Shown here: positions 53,750 to 60,737 of the stretch, one piece after another
How positions within the stretch are numbered: position 1 is the first letter of the stretch
How the letters are laid out: each line of letters begins with the position of its first letter
Source: Calothrix sp. HK-06
GTDB lineage: Bacteria > Cyanobacteriota > Cyanobacteriia > Cyanobacteriales > Nostocaceae
Reading direction: 5' to 3'
NCBI RefSeq assembly: GCF_001904745.1
Contig: NZ_MRCD01000002.1
Coordinates: forward strand, 13,938 to 77,937
DNA: 64,000 bases
Program-made: the position numbers and the translations under genes
Notes under the pieces: generated by a model
Databases searched by the model: none
Told to the model about the DNA's origin: nothing
The model's input: only the letters and a program-made list of their open reading frames with translations

Positions 53750-54583
53750 ATGTCTACTTCAATACACCGTAAAGTGATTATTAATGGTGATGACTTTGGT
53801 TTATCACATGAAGTCAACCAGGCAATTATTAAAGCGCATCAACATGGAGTGCTAACAAGTACTAGTTTAATGGTGACAGGCGCCGCTTTTTCTGAAGCGG
53901 TGGAGTTAGCACGAGCAAATCCGAGTTTGGGTGTGGGTTTACATCTAGTTTTGGTATGTGGTCGTTCAGCATTACCTAAAAAACAAGTTCCTCACTTAGT
54001 TGATGAAAACGGTAATTTTAGTGATGACCCTACGCTTGCAGGTCTACGTTATCAATTTAGTAAACAAGCTAGGATAGAGCTACAGCAAGAGATTCGCGCG
54101 CAACTCGAAAAGTTTCGTGCAACAGGTTTACCCTTATCTCATGTCGATGGGCATTTACACTTACATGTTCACCCTGTTGTAATAAATATTCTTGCTGGCA
54201 TGGCACCGGAGTTTGGTATAAAATATATACGTCTACCCTCGGAAGAATTAAAGTTAAATTTAAAGCTCAGTCGTCAAAACTTGCTCACCAAGCTTATTTG
54301 GTCAGCAGTATTTGGTAAGTTGCGCGATTATGGCGCCAGTATACTGAAATCTCAAAACATTAATTTTACCGAGCGTGTTTACGGTTTGCTTCAAACGGGT
54401 AATGTGTCTGAACAGTATTTGTGTAACTTAATACCTCAAATTCAAGCAAATCATATTGAAATATATTCGCATCCTGCATTTTCAGTTCTAGGAGAAGTTG
54501 AACTAAAAGCATTATTAAGCGAACAAGTACGCGAAGCTTTGTGTGCAGGTGGCTTTGAGTTAACTAATTACAACAAGCTATAA
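53750..54583 (+). CDS. hpnK: Hopanoid-associated deacetylase HpnK (YdjC fold)
   Basis: A 277-residue carbohydrate deacetylase of the YdjC/ChbG fold. HpnK removes the acetyl group from GlcNAc-bacteriohopanetetrol. Metal-site motifs are NGDDFGLSHEVN (Asp pair near residues 13-15) and HVDGHLHLHVHP (about 131-142). The segment VGLHLVLVCGRSALP fits the HpnK branch. It begins 35 bp after hpnJ and ends 18 bp before hpnI, so the three are cotranscribed. Confidence 0.9.
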   Translation: MSTSIHRKVIINGDDFGLSHEVNQAIIKAHQHGVLTSTSLMVTGAAFSEAVELARANPSLGVGLHLVLVCGRSALPKKQVPHLVDENGNFSDDPTLAGLRYQFSKQARIELQQEIRAQLEKFRATGLPLSHVDGHLHLHVHPVVINILAGMAPEFGIKYIRLPSEELKLNLKLSRQNLLTKLIWSAVFGKLRDYGASILKSQNINFTERVYGLLQTGNVSEQYLCNLIPQIQANHIEIYSHPAFSVLGEVELKALLSEQVREALCAGGFELTNYNKL

Positions 54584-54601
54584 ACCAGTTATTATTCTAA
54601 G

Positions 54602-55834
54602 TTGAATACCTTAAATTTACTGCTATCATTACTGTGTGTTTCTTCAATTTGTTTTTACTGCTATGCGATTTATGCCGCGCGTTGCTTTATTGACAATCAA
54701 CAAAGTATTAATAAAATTTATCAACCATTAATCACAATTCTTAAGCCTATTTGTGGGCTAGATACTAACACTTATGATAATTTGGCATCGTTTTGTCGCC
54801 AAGATTATCCTTATTATCAAATTATCTTTAGCTTTCGTGATGAAAAAGACCCAGCAATACCCATAGTTAAACAAATTATTAATGACTTTCCAGAACGGGA
54901 TATTGAGTTAATACAGTGTGACCGCATAATTGGTACGAATTTAAAAATTAGTAACTTAGCAAATGCTGTAACTGTAGCAAAACATGACATTTTAGTCCTT
55001 GCGGATAGTGATATTCGAGTTGGTAGTGATTATTTACAGCGAATTATCCAACCGTTCCAAAACGAGGAGGTAGGAGTTGTCACTTGTTTATATCGTTCTA
55101 TACCACAAGGGTGGACAACTTTAATTGAAGCAGTTAGCCAAACTACCGAATTTAATGCAGGAGTATTGGTCGGTAATCATATTGAAGGTGGTATTAAATA
55201 CGCTTTTGGCGCCACTATTGCCATTCGTAAACAAGTTTTAACTGCAATTGGCGAATTTGAAGCTGTTGCAGACTACCTTGCTGATGATTTTCAACTTGGT
55301 AATTTACCATTTAAAGCTGGTTATAAAGTGAAGCTCTCTGATTATATAGTAGAACACGAACTTAAAGAAACTACTTTAGCTGATGTAATTAAACAAAAAA
55401 TTCGCTGGGCACGCTGTATTCGAGTATCTCGCTCTTGGGGTTATTTAGGATTAATTTTTACTTATGGTATTGTTTTTAGTTTAATATTACTTATTATCAC
55501 AAGCGGTTCACAATCAGCTTGGATTATGGTCGCTTTAACTTGGACTATGCGGTTAATTATGGCTTGGATAGTAGGGGTTGACTTTACTCAAGACCAGACT
55601 ACCAAAAAATATTTTTGGATGATTCCTTTATGTGACCTTTTTGGATTCATGATTTGGTGCTGCGGATTTTTAGGTAGTACAGTTGAATGGCGAGGACAAA
55701 AGTTTAAATTATCTAAAGATGGACAATTAATACCAATAGTCAATCAGATACAAGTTATTTCTCAAACGAGTTTTTTCAGGCGCCTGATACGTATGGTGGG
55801 CATTGCCCACCTTACAGATACGCGCGATTTTTAA
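54602..55834 (+). CDS. hpnI: Hopanoid-associated glycosyltransferase HpnI
   Basis: A 410-residue membrane glycosyltransferase of family 2, which adds GlcNAc to bacteriohopanetetrol. It has an N-terminal membrane helix, a DSD motif in LADSDIRVG (about 135), a catalytic-type Asp in ADDFQLG (about 228), a Q-x2-R-W motif in KQKIRWARC (about 266) and C-terminal membrane helices. The start is a TTG at 54602 with no better in-frame ATG close by. The C-terminal tail (MVGIAHLTDTRDF) is encoded by a GGTGGGCATTGCCCACC palindrome and looks like a recent extension. It is the last gene of the cluster. Confidence 0.88.
   Translation: MNTLNLLLSLLCVSSICFYCYAIYAARCFIDNQQSINKIYQPLITILKPICGLDTNTYDNLASFCRQDYPYYQIIFSFRDEKDPAIPIVKQIINDFPERDIELIQCDRIIGTNLKISNLANAVTVAKHDILVLADSDIRVGSDYLQRIIQPFQNEEVGVVTCLYRSIPQGWTTLIEAVSQTTEFNAGVLVGNHIEGGIKYAFGATIAIRKQVLTAIGEFEAVADYLADDFQLGNLPFKAGYKVKLSDYIVEHELKETTLADVIKQKIRWARCIRVSRSWGYLGLIFTYGIVFSLILLIITSGSQSAWIMVALTWTMRLIMAWIVGVDFTQDQTTKKYFWMIPLCDLFGFMIWCCGFLGSTVEWRGQKFKLSKDGQLIPIVNQIQVISQTSFFRRLIRMVGIAHLTDTRDF
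55794..55812. repeat. GGTGGGCATTGCCCACC palindrome inside hpnI
   Basis: A 17-bp perfect palindrome in frame at the hpnI 3' end. The same palindrome type (GGTGGGCA..TGCCCACC) appears as fragments near 24235 and 27278. Confidence 0.65.
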
Positions 55835-55884
55835 GCGCAAGCGCAGGCTACGCCAACAAAAATAATTTAGATGGTAAGCGCATC

Positions 55885-56301
55885 TTATTCCCAGCTATAA
55901 TTTGCTACTTTACCTGCAAACATTGCTGAAGCTGTAATATTAACTGCCAGAGCAAAACCATCATTGAACATGTCAGCTGCGCGTCCTATAAATGTTCTTT
56001 TTCTATATGTTTTCTTATCTGTAGTAAATGGCTGTATATTTTCTAATTTCTCATGCTGTGCAGGAATTACTACTGCATCTATTTGCTTAATGGCGCCTGC
56101 GTGTTGAAAATCTTCAGGAAGTACAATAGATTGAAGTAATTCTTGAATTAAAGGCGTTTGCTCTGGCTTGATTAATACTTGGTTTTTGGATGTAGATGAT
56201 AATAGAGATACTTCAGGTCGAATTTTAATTGGTATTTGTAAGTTGATAGAAAGATTAATTTCATATTCAGGTGCAGAGTTTTGCTGAGAGTGATTAGACA
56301 T
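55885..56301 (-). CDS. Longer relative of the small tandem paralogues, unknown function
   Basis: A 138-residue protein. Residues 13-35 (YEINLSINLQIPIKIRPEVS) resemble the VPIxLxIPIQLQPEVS core of the five small proteins encoded just upstream on the same strand. The middle holds a polar segment, and the end (FNDGFALAVNITASAMFAGK) has a hydrophobic stretch that could insert in a membrane. No named family recognised. Its shared core and position indicate descent from the same gene set. Confidence 0.65.
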   Translation of the reverse strand: MSNHSQQNSAPEYEINLSINLQIPIKIRPEVSLLSSTSKNQVLIKPEQTPLIQELLQSIVLPEDFQHAGAIKQIDAVVIPAQHEKLENIQPFTTDKKTYRKRTFIGRAADMFNDGFALAVNITASAMFAGKVANYSWE

Positions 56302-56410
56302 AATCTTTTACCAATAGTTGATATTACTAGCTTTAATTACCTAAGTGGATACATTTAAAATGTCATTAGCGCCGCAGTAAAGCATCTTATTATATGTGCG
56401 AAATTAAAGC

Positions 56411-56527
56411 AGGACTTACGCATGAAAACCTAGAAACCTGGAATATACGTTGATAGCATGTAATAAAAATGACGATTTGTCTGCAACAATGAATACGTAG
56501 AAACCAGGTTTATGCAGCGTAAGTCCT
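56411..56527. mobile_element. MITE-like element with AGGACTTACGCA ends, copy 2
   Basis: A 117-bp non-coding element with terminal repeats AGGACTTACGC and GCGTAAGTCCT and inner AGAAACCTGG / AGAAACCAGGTTT parts. Related to 15945-16044. Confidence 0.7.
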
Positions 56528-56577
56528 ATAAAGTATAGATTCTTTGCTACGCTACTAATGACAATTTACATATTAAT

Positions 56578-56757
56578 TTAGTATTTTTGAACAGTTGTTT
56601 CTGGTGCTACTTGTTGTTTGCTATAACCGTTTTGTGTTACACAAACTTGAGGCGCTGCAGAAACTTTTGGTTGAAGCTGTATTGGAATTTGCAGGACGAT
56701 AGGAACAGTAAAAACACATGGACTTGGATATTGGCTGTTTTCGTTGCTGCTGTACAT
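56578..56757 (-). CDS. Small tandem paralogue, member 5 (type A)
   Basis: A 59-residue protein starting MYSSNENSQYPSPC. The conserved core reads VFTVPIVLQIPIQLQP, then APQVCVTQNGY. Two Cys flank the core. It lacks a signal peptide and any named domain. It is the last of five tandem copies on this strand; its C-terminus (SKQQVAPETTVQKY) differs from the others. Confidence 0.7.
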   Translation of the reverse strand: MYSSNENSQYPSPCVFTVPIVLQIPIQLQPKVSAAPQVCVTQNGYSKQQVAPETTVQKY

Positions 56758-56809
56758 AGTTTTGCTCCGGTTTTGAGTTAAAGTTGTTAATAGCCAGTAG
56801 TGTTATGAC

Positions 56810-56844
56810 AAACCGGGTTTATTTGGGTTTTATAAACCCGGTTT
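56810..56844. repeat. Hairpin AAACCGGGTTTA...TAAACCCGGTTT between small paralogues
   Basis: Twelve-bp perfect arms with an 11-bp loop. Same family as 5365-5428. It lies between the tandem genes 4 and 5. Confidence 0.8.
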
Positions 56845-56868
56845 ATTTGTAACAATAAAAATGAAGAT

Positions 56869-57048
56869 TTAGTATTTAGGTTGTGGTAACGGTGCTGGTT
56901 GCTGTTGCTTGGTATAACCATTTTGAGTCACACAAACTTGAGGCGCCGAGTACACCTCTGGCTGAAGTTGAATGGGGATATTTAATGTAATGGGAACAGT
57001 AAATACGCAAGCGTTGGGATATTGTTGACCGTATTGATTAGTAGACAT
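56869..57048 (-). CDS. Small tandem paralogue, member 4 (type B)
   Basis: A 59-residue protein starting MSTNQYGQQYPNAC. Core: VFTVPITLNIPIQLQPEV, then SAPQVCVTQNGY, and a Pro/Gln-rich tail TKQQQPAPLPQPKY. It is nearly identical to member 2 (57404-57580), indicating recent duplication. Too short for most gene finders. Confidence 0.72.
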   Translation of the reverse strand: MSTNQYGQQYPNACVFTVPITLNIPIQLQPEVYSAPQVCVTQNGYTKQQQPAPLPQPKY

Positions 57049-57100
57049 AAATTACATTCCTGTGTTAAGTAAAAATTTGTTAGTATTTGAGTTCGTTGGT

Positions 57101-57280
57101 TTAATATGCAGCAGGTTCTTGTGCAGGTGTTGATTCGTATTGCTTGTTATAACCATTTTGAGTTACACAAACTTGAGGTGCCGCAGAAACTTCTGGTTGA
57201 AGCTGTATTGGAATTTGCAGAACGATAGGAACAGTAAAAACACATGGACTTGGATATTGGTTGTTTTCGTTGCTGTACAT
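57101..57280 (-). CDS. Small tandem paralogue, member 3 (type A)
   Basis: A 59-residue protein starting MYSNENNQYPSPC at the ATG at 57280 (the frame stays open further upstream to 57346, but only this start matches the paralogues). Core: VFTVPIVLQIPIQLQPEV, then AAPQVCVTQNGY and the tail NKQYESTPAQEPAAY, which is shared with member 1. Confidence 0.72.
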   Translation of the reverse strand: MYSNENNQYPSPCVFTVPIVLQIPIQLQPEVSAAPQVCVTQNGYNKQYESTPAQEPAAY

Positions 57281-57310
57281 AGTTTTGCTCCGTTTGGAGT
57301 TAAGGTTGTT

Positions 57311-57372
57311 AGAAACCGGGTTTCTTTGTTGAGATATTTTAATCAAGATGATTTTGCTTAGAAACCCGGTTT
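57311..57372. repeat. Hairpin AGAAACCGGGTTTCT...AGAAACCCGGTTT
   Basis: Inverted repeat around a 34-bp spacer between small paralogues 2 and 3. Same family as 5365-5428; the left arm is itself a palindrome. Confidence 0.8.
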
Positions 57373-57403
57373 ATCATAAGCAAATAACAATAAAAATGAA
57401 GAT

Positions 57404-57580
57404 TTAGTATTTAGGTTGTGGTAACGGTGCTGGTTGCTGTTGCTTGTTATAACCATTTTGAGTTACACAAACTTGAGGTGCCGAGTACACCTCTGGCTGA
57501 AGTTGAATGGGGATATTTAATGTAATGGGAACAGTAAATACGCAAGCGTTGGGATATTGTTGACCGTATTGAGTAGACAT
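57404..57580 (-). CDS. Small tandem paralogue, member 2 (type B)
   Basis: A 58-residue protein starting MSTQYGQQYPNAC, core VFTVPITLNIPIQLQPEV and tail NKQQQPAPLPQPKY. It matches member 4 apart from one inserted residue and one substitution. The upstream flanks of members 2 and 4 (ACATTCCTGTGTTA) are also nearly identical, so gene and leader were copied together. Confidence 0.72.
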   Translation of the reverse strand: MSTQYGQQYPNACVFTVPITLNIPIQLQPEVYSAPQVCVTQNGYNKQQQPAPLPQPKY

Positions 57581-57632
57581 AAATTACATTCCTGTGTTAG
57601 GTAAAAATTTGTTAGTATTTGAGTTCGTTGGT

Positions 57633-57812
57633 TTAATATGCAGCAGGTTCTTGTGCAGGTGTTGATTCGTATTGCTTGTTATAACCATTTTGTGTTACAC
57701 AAACTTGAGGCGCCGCAGAAACCTCTGTTTGAAGTTGGATGGGAACATGTAAGATAATGGGAACAGTGAATACACAAGCGTTAGGATATTGTTGTCCGTA
57801 TTGAGTTGACAT
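57633..57812 (-). CDS. Small tandem paralogue, member 1
   Basis: A 59-residue protein starting MSTQYGQQYPNAC, with core VFTVPIILHVPIQLQTEV, then AAPQVCVTQNGY and tail NKQYESTPAQEPAAY. It mixes a type B head and a type A tail, as expected from recombination between copies. The ATG follows a good AAGGAG ribosome site, so translation is likely. It is the promoter-proximal member of the array. Confidence 0.75.
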   Translation of the reverse strand: MSTQYGQQYPNACVFTVPIILHVPIQLQTEVSAAPQVCVTQNGYNKQYESTPAQEPAAY

Positions 57813-57945
57813 TTGATTTCTCCTTGTTGAAATTAGATGAGTGTCAATGTATTAGAGAGTTGAAGCTTCAGCATCTTTGCTTCGCTTCTGTCTATTAGTA
57901 AATGTAGGCAAAATTAACTTATGCACTTTTTATCCTTATAGTTTT

Positions 57946-58398
57946 ATGAGTGAAGATTTAACGCAGCGGTGGTTAACCGAAATTCAAGCGCTGAAGCAAC
58001 AGCTGGCAGATGCAATAACGCGCTGTGATGAAGCTTGGGAAAGTGCTGAGAAATGGCGCAAACTCTATAACACCGAAGCTGAACAGCGTCGTACCGATGC
58101 TCAACTGTTGCAGCAAGAAATAGCGTCGCTGAAGGCAGAACTTAAAAAAATGCGGGGTATTGACGAAACGATACTCCCCGACGCGGATGTAAATACAGCT
58201 ATTCATGCTGAAATTAGTCAAATTGAGGAAACAAAACAATTACAAGCAAAACTCATTGAAGCGATGAAAGAACGTGCGAGTCTGTTGCTTGCTCTAAAAA
58301 CCGAGCAAGAAAGTCATGCTCAAACTCGTAATAGTCTAACTACTGCTCTCGGTGATGCCATTGATAGCTTGGCGCGAATACGTTCTGAAGCAAAATAA
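57946..58398 (+). CDS. Coiled-coil protein, cyanobacterial, unknown function
   Basis: A 150-residue soluble protein. Its frame is open from 57877, but the ATG at 57946 (MSEDLTQRWLTEIQALKQQL) gives a better start. Almost all of it is heptad-like helix (LKQQLADAITRCDEAWESAE, LQQEIASLKAELKKMRG, and a long C-terminal helix), so it should form an extended coiled coil. No membrane segment or named domain. It is transcribed away from the small-paralogue array. Confidence 0.7.
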   Translation: MSEDLTQRWLTEIQALKQQLADAITRCDEAWESAEKWRKLYNTEAEQRRTDAQLLQQEIASLKAELKKMRGIDETILPDADVNTAIHAEISQIEETKQLQAKLIEAMKERASLLLALKTEQESHAQTRNSLTTALGDAIDSLARIRSEAK

Positions 58399-58547
58399 GG
58401 TATCATACCATAGTGATGCCATCGTAAAACCAAATTCATAAAAATTTTATGTTAGTTTGGCGCCGTTACTGGGAAACCTCTAAGTATAAGCACTCTTACT
58501 TATTTGGAGAGAGTTATTAGTTTTTCCCTATACGGAGATTATTTTCT

Positions 58548-58943
58548 ATGCCAACTAAAAAGAAAATATCTAAAGTAGTCCTTTTTAAGAGAATCCGAGC
58601 ATTGGCTATTTTAGCTACAGTATCAGTATTTGGATTTAATGCCTGTAACTCTGGGGCGCCCGAAGCAAAACTTGTGGTGCGTAACGACTCAGAAAAGACC
58701 ATCAATTTTATGAAAGTCCAAGTAGCTGGTAAAGATTTTGAGCAGCGAGATATATTACCAGGTACAGAAAGGATGTGGCAATTTAAGCCAAATCGTGAAG
58801 ACTCTTTTTTAGTTAATGGTCAGTTTAGTGCTGATGTTCCACTTCAAACCGCTTCTGTAGGACATACAAACACTACAGACACTAGAGAACATCATCTCAC
58901 TGTCAAAGAAAATGGTCGAGTCTTCTATAGTAGCCCGAAATAA
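58548..58943 (+). CDS. Predicted lipoprotein
   Basis: A 131-residue protein with a basic N-terminus (MPTKKKISKVVLFKRIR), a hydrophobic core (ALAILATVSVFGF) and a lipobox-like GFNAC (Cys about 33). The mature part (APEAKLVVRNDSEKTINFMK, FEQRDILPGTERMWQFKPN) looks like a small beta-sandwich. No named family recognised. A GGAGA ribosome site precedes the ATG. It converges on thrC with a hairpin between. Confidence 0.7.
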   Translation: MPTKKKISKVVLFKRIRALAILATVSVFGFNACNSGAPEAKLVVRNDSEKTINFMKVQVAGKDFEQRDILPGTERMWQFKPNREDSFLVNGQFSADVPLQTASVGHTNTTDTREHHLTVKENGRVFYSSPK

Positions 58944-58947
58944 CTGG

Positions 58948-59012
58948 CAACGGATTTAACGGATGTAACGGATGATTTACAGGTGTATCCGTTACATCCG
59001 TTGTATCCGTTG
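58948..59012. terminator. Large inverted repeat between converging genes
   Basis: Arms with three CAACGGAT / ATCCGTTG-type units (58948-58973 and 58987-59012) and a 13-bp loop lie between the lipoprotein and thrC stop codons. It could terminate both transcripts, although no T run follows. It also resembles a short tandem repeat (AACGGATGT). Confidence 0.55.
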
Positions 59013-59017
59013 CAACA

Positions 59018-60109
59018 TTACATTCCCATTGCTTCTGCGACTGCTTTCACTTCGGGAAGGATACCTTGTTTAAATTGGCTGTTACTGTGTTTAATTGCGG
59101 TGTCGGGGTCTTTTAGCCCGTTTCCTGTTAGTACACAAACTACTGTGGCGCCAGTTGGAATTTGGTCTTTGACTTTTAACATTCCTGCCACTGATGCTGC
59201 ACTCGCTGGTTCACAGAAAATTCCTTCCTCGGATGCTAATAGTCGGTAAGCATTGAGAATTTCGGCATCGGTAACTGAATTAAATTCTCCTGTAGAAGCA
59301 GATTTCGCTGCTACTGCTTTTTCCCAACTCGCAGGATTACCTATACGAATTGCTGTTGCTATTGTTTCTGGATGGGGGAAAGGGTGACCTGTAACTAATG
59401 GTGCGGCACCTGCTGCTTGGAATCCCATCATACGCGGTAGGCGCCCACATTTTCCGGCTTGATGATATTCACAAAATCCCATCCAATACGCGGTAATGTT
59501 TCCTGCATTACCTACGGGGATACATAACCAGTCTGGTGCATCTCCTAAAACATCCACTACTTCAAAGGCGCCTGTCTTTTGTCCTTCTAAACGATAAGGA
59601 TTTACCGAGTTAACTAATGTTACTGGGTAAGTTTCTGCCATCTCACGGACAATTTCTAAGGCACGGTCAAAGTTCCCTTTAATAGCTAATACTTCTGCAC
59701 CATATAATAGTGCTTGCGCTAATTTACCAAGAGCAACATAACCATCGGGAATTAATACAAAAGGACGCATTCCACCACGTCGCGCATAAGCTGCTGCTGC
59801 CGCTGAAGTGTTGCCTGTACTCGCACAAATCACTGCTTTTGCCCCAGCTTCTTTGGCTTTGGAAATTGCCATCGTCATTCCTCGGTCTTTAAAACTCCCT
59901 GTCGGGTTAAGACCGTCGTATTTTACAAACACACGCACCTGCCTACCAATGCGTTGAGCTATCGAAGGTACAGGAATTAAAGGTGTGTTTCCTTCGTACA
60001 GTGTTACTACTGGAGTCTTTTCACTGACAGGCAAATACTCACGATAGGTTTCGATAAGTCCCAGCCAGGGTTGGCAATTTGATTTAACAGCAGACAAGCT
60101 TAAAGTCAC
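59018..60109 (-). CDS. thrC: Threonine synthase
   Basis: A 363-residue PLP enzyme that converts O-phosphohomoserine to threonine. Visible are [12 protein letters not shown], the PLP-binding Lys in [14 protein letters not shown] (about residue 72), the phosphate-binding [14 protein letters not shown], and [15 protein letters not shown]. Length and motifs match the cyanobacterial short-form enzyme. It appears to be a single gene with a roughly 400-bp upstream region. Confidence 0.95.
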   Translation of the reverse strand: MTLSLSAVKSNCQPWLGLIETYREYLPVSEKTPVVTLYEGNTPLIPVPSIAQRIGRQVRVFVKYDGLNPTGSFKDRGMTMAISKAKEAGAKAVICASTGNTSAAAAAYARRGGMRPFVLIPDGYVALGKLAQALLYGAEVLAIKGNFDRALEIVREMAETYPVTLVNSVNPYRLEGQKTGAFEVVDVLGDAPDWLCIPVGNAGNITAYWMGFCEYHQAGKCGRLPRMMGFQAAGAAPLVTGHPFPHPETIATAIRIGNPASWEKAVAAKSASTGEFNSVTDAEILNAYRLLASEEGIFCEPASAASVAGMLKVKDQIPTGATVVCVLTGNGLKDPDTAIKHSNSQFKQGILPEVKAVAEAMGM

Positions 60110-60515
60110 GGTATATATGATTCAACAAGAACAAAAATACGTTTACTCAACTACTTAATATACAGGTGTTAGCGGCGCCTGAACGCACCATCTCACACTA
60201 ATTTTGTAAAATTATCTAAATATTCTACCGTTTGGAGGATATCTAGTTTTAGTTTGTTTGACATACTGAAAAAATTGATTTTAACAAGCAATAATACTTA
60301 TTTTACGGTGTTATACAGTGATTTTCATCAAAACTTTAAGAAAAGGTAACACAAATAACCAATTCTTAAGGAACTAGATGAATACATTTGTAGTCAGATA
60401 TACTAAAAAACGAATCATTAGAACTATTTATACCAAGTATATAATATTTTAATGATTTTAAATATGACACTATTATAATATCTCTAATGGTGTGAGTTGA
60501 GGATTCAATACTCGT
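60110..60515. other. Divergent AT-rich intergenic region
   Basis: About 405 bp between thrC and the small gene at 60516. It should contain both promoters. No repeat or motif was recognised beyond one GGCGCC. Confidence 0.6.
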
Positions 60516-60698
60516 ATGTCTATATCAACAGTTTCAGAACGCAGTTCCGTAAGTCAGTTGGCTTCTAACTTAAACAAAACGTTTTACCAAGTAGACCAAC
60601 AAGTCAAATTTATGCATTTGCAAGCTGAAGTTGAGTGCTTGCTACAAGAGTTGCAGAATTTGAACATACAAAGATTAACGGCAATTAAGCCAGAATAA
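60516..60698 (+). CDS. Small helical protein, unknown function
   Basis: A 60-residue protein. The second half (VDQQVKFMHLQAEVECLLQE) is amphipathic helix, similar in style to short coiled-coil proteins seen in many cyanobacteria. No signal peptide or named domain. It converges on the large membrane-protein gene. Confidence 0.55.
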   Translation: MSISTVSERSSVSQLASNLNKTFYQVDQQVKFMHLQAEVECLLQELQNLNIQRLTAIKPE

Positions 60699-60737
60699 TT
60701 TCAGGCTTGTTCGTTGTAATGACGTAATTTAAGTTGA

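Noticed and set aside
44253-55834. Phosphonate degradation (C-P lyase or phosphonatase)
   Set aside because: Only biosynthetic enzymes are present: PEP mutase and phosphonopyruvate decarboxylase. No phosphonoacetaldehyde hydrolase or C-P lyase genes were seen.
57946-58398. Longer start at 57877 for the coiled-coil gene
   Set aside because: The added residues (CLLVNVGKINLCTFYPYSF) look like untranslated sequence; the ATG at 57946 gives a normal protein start.
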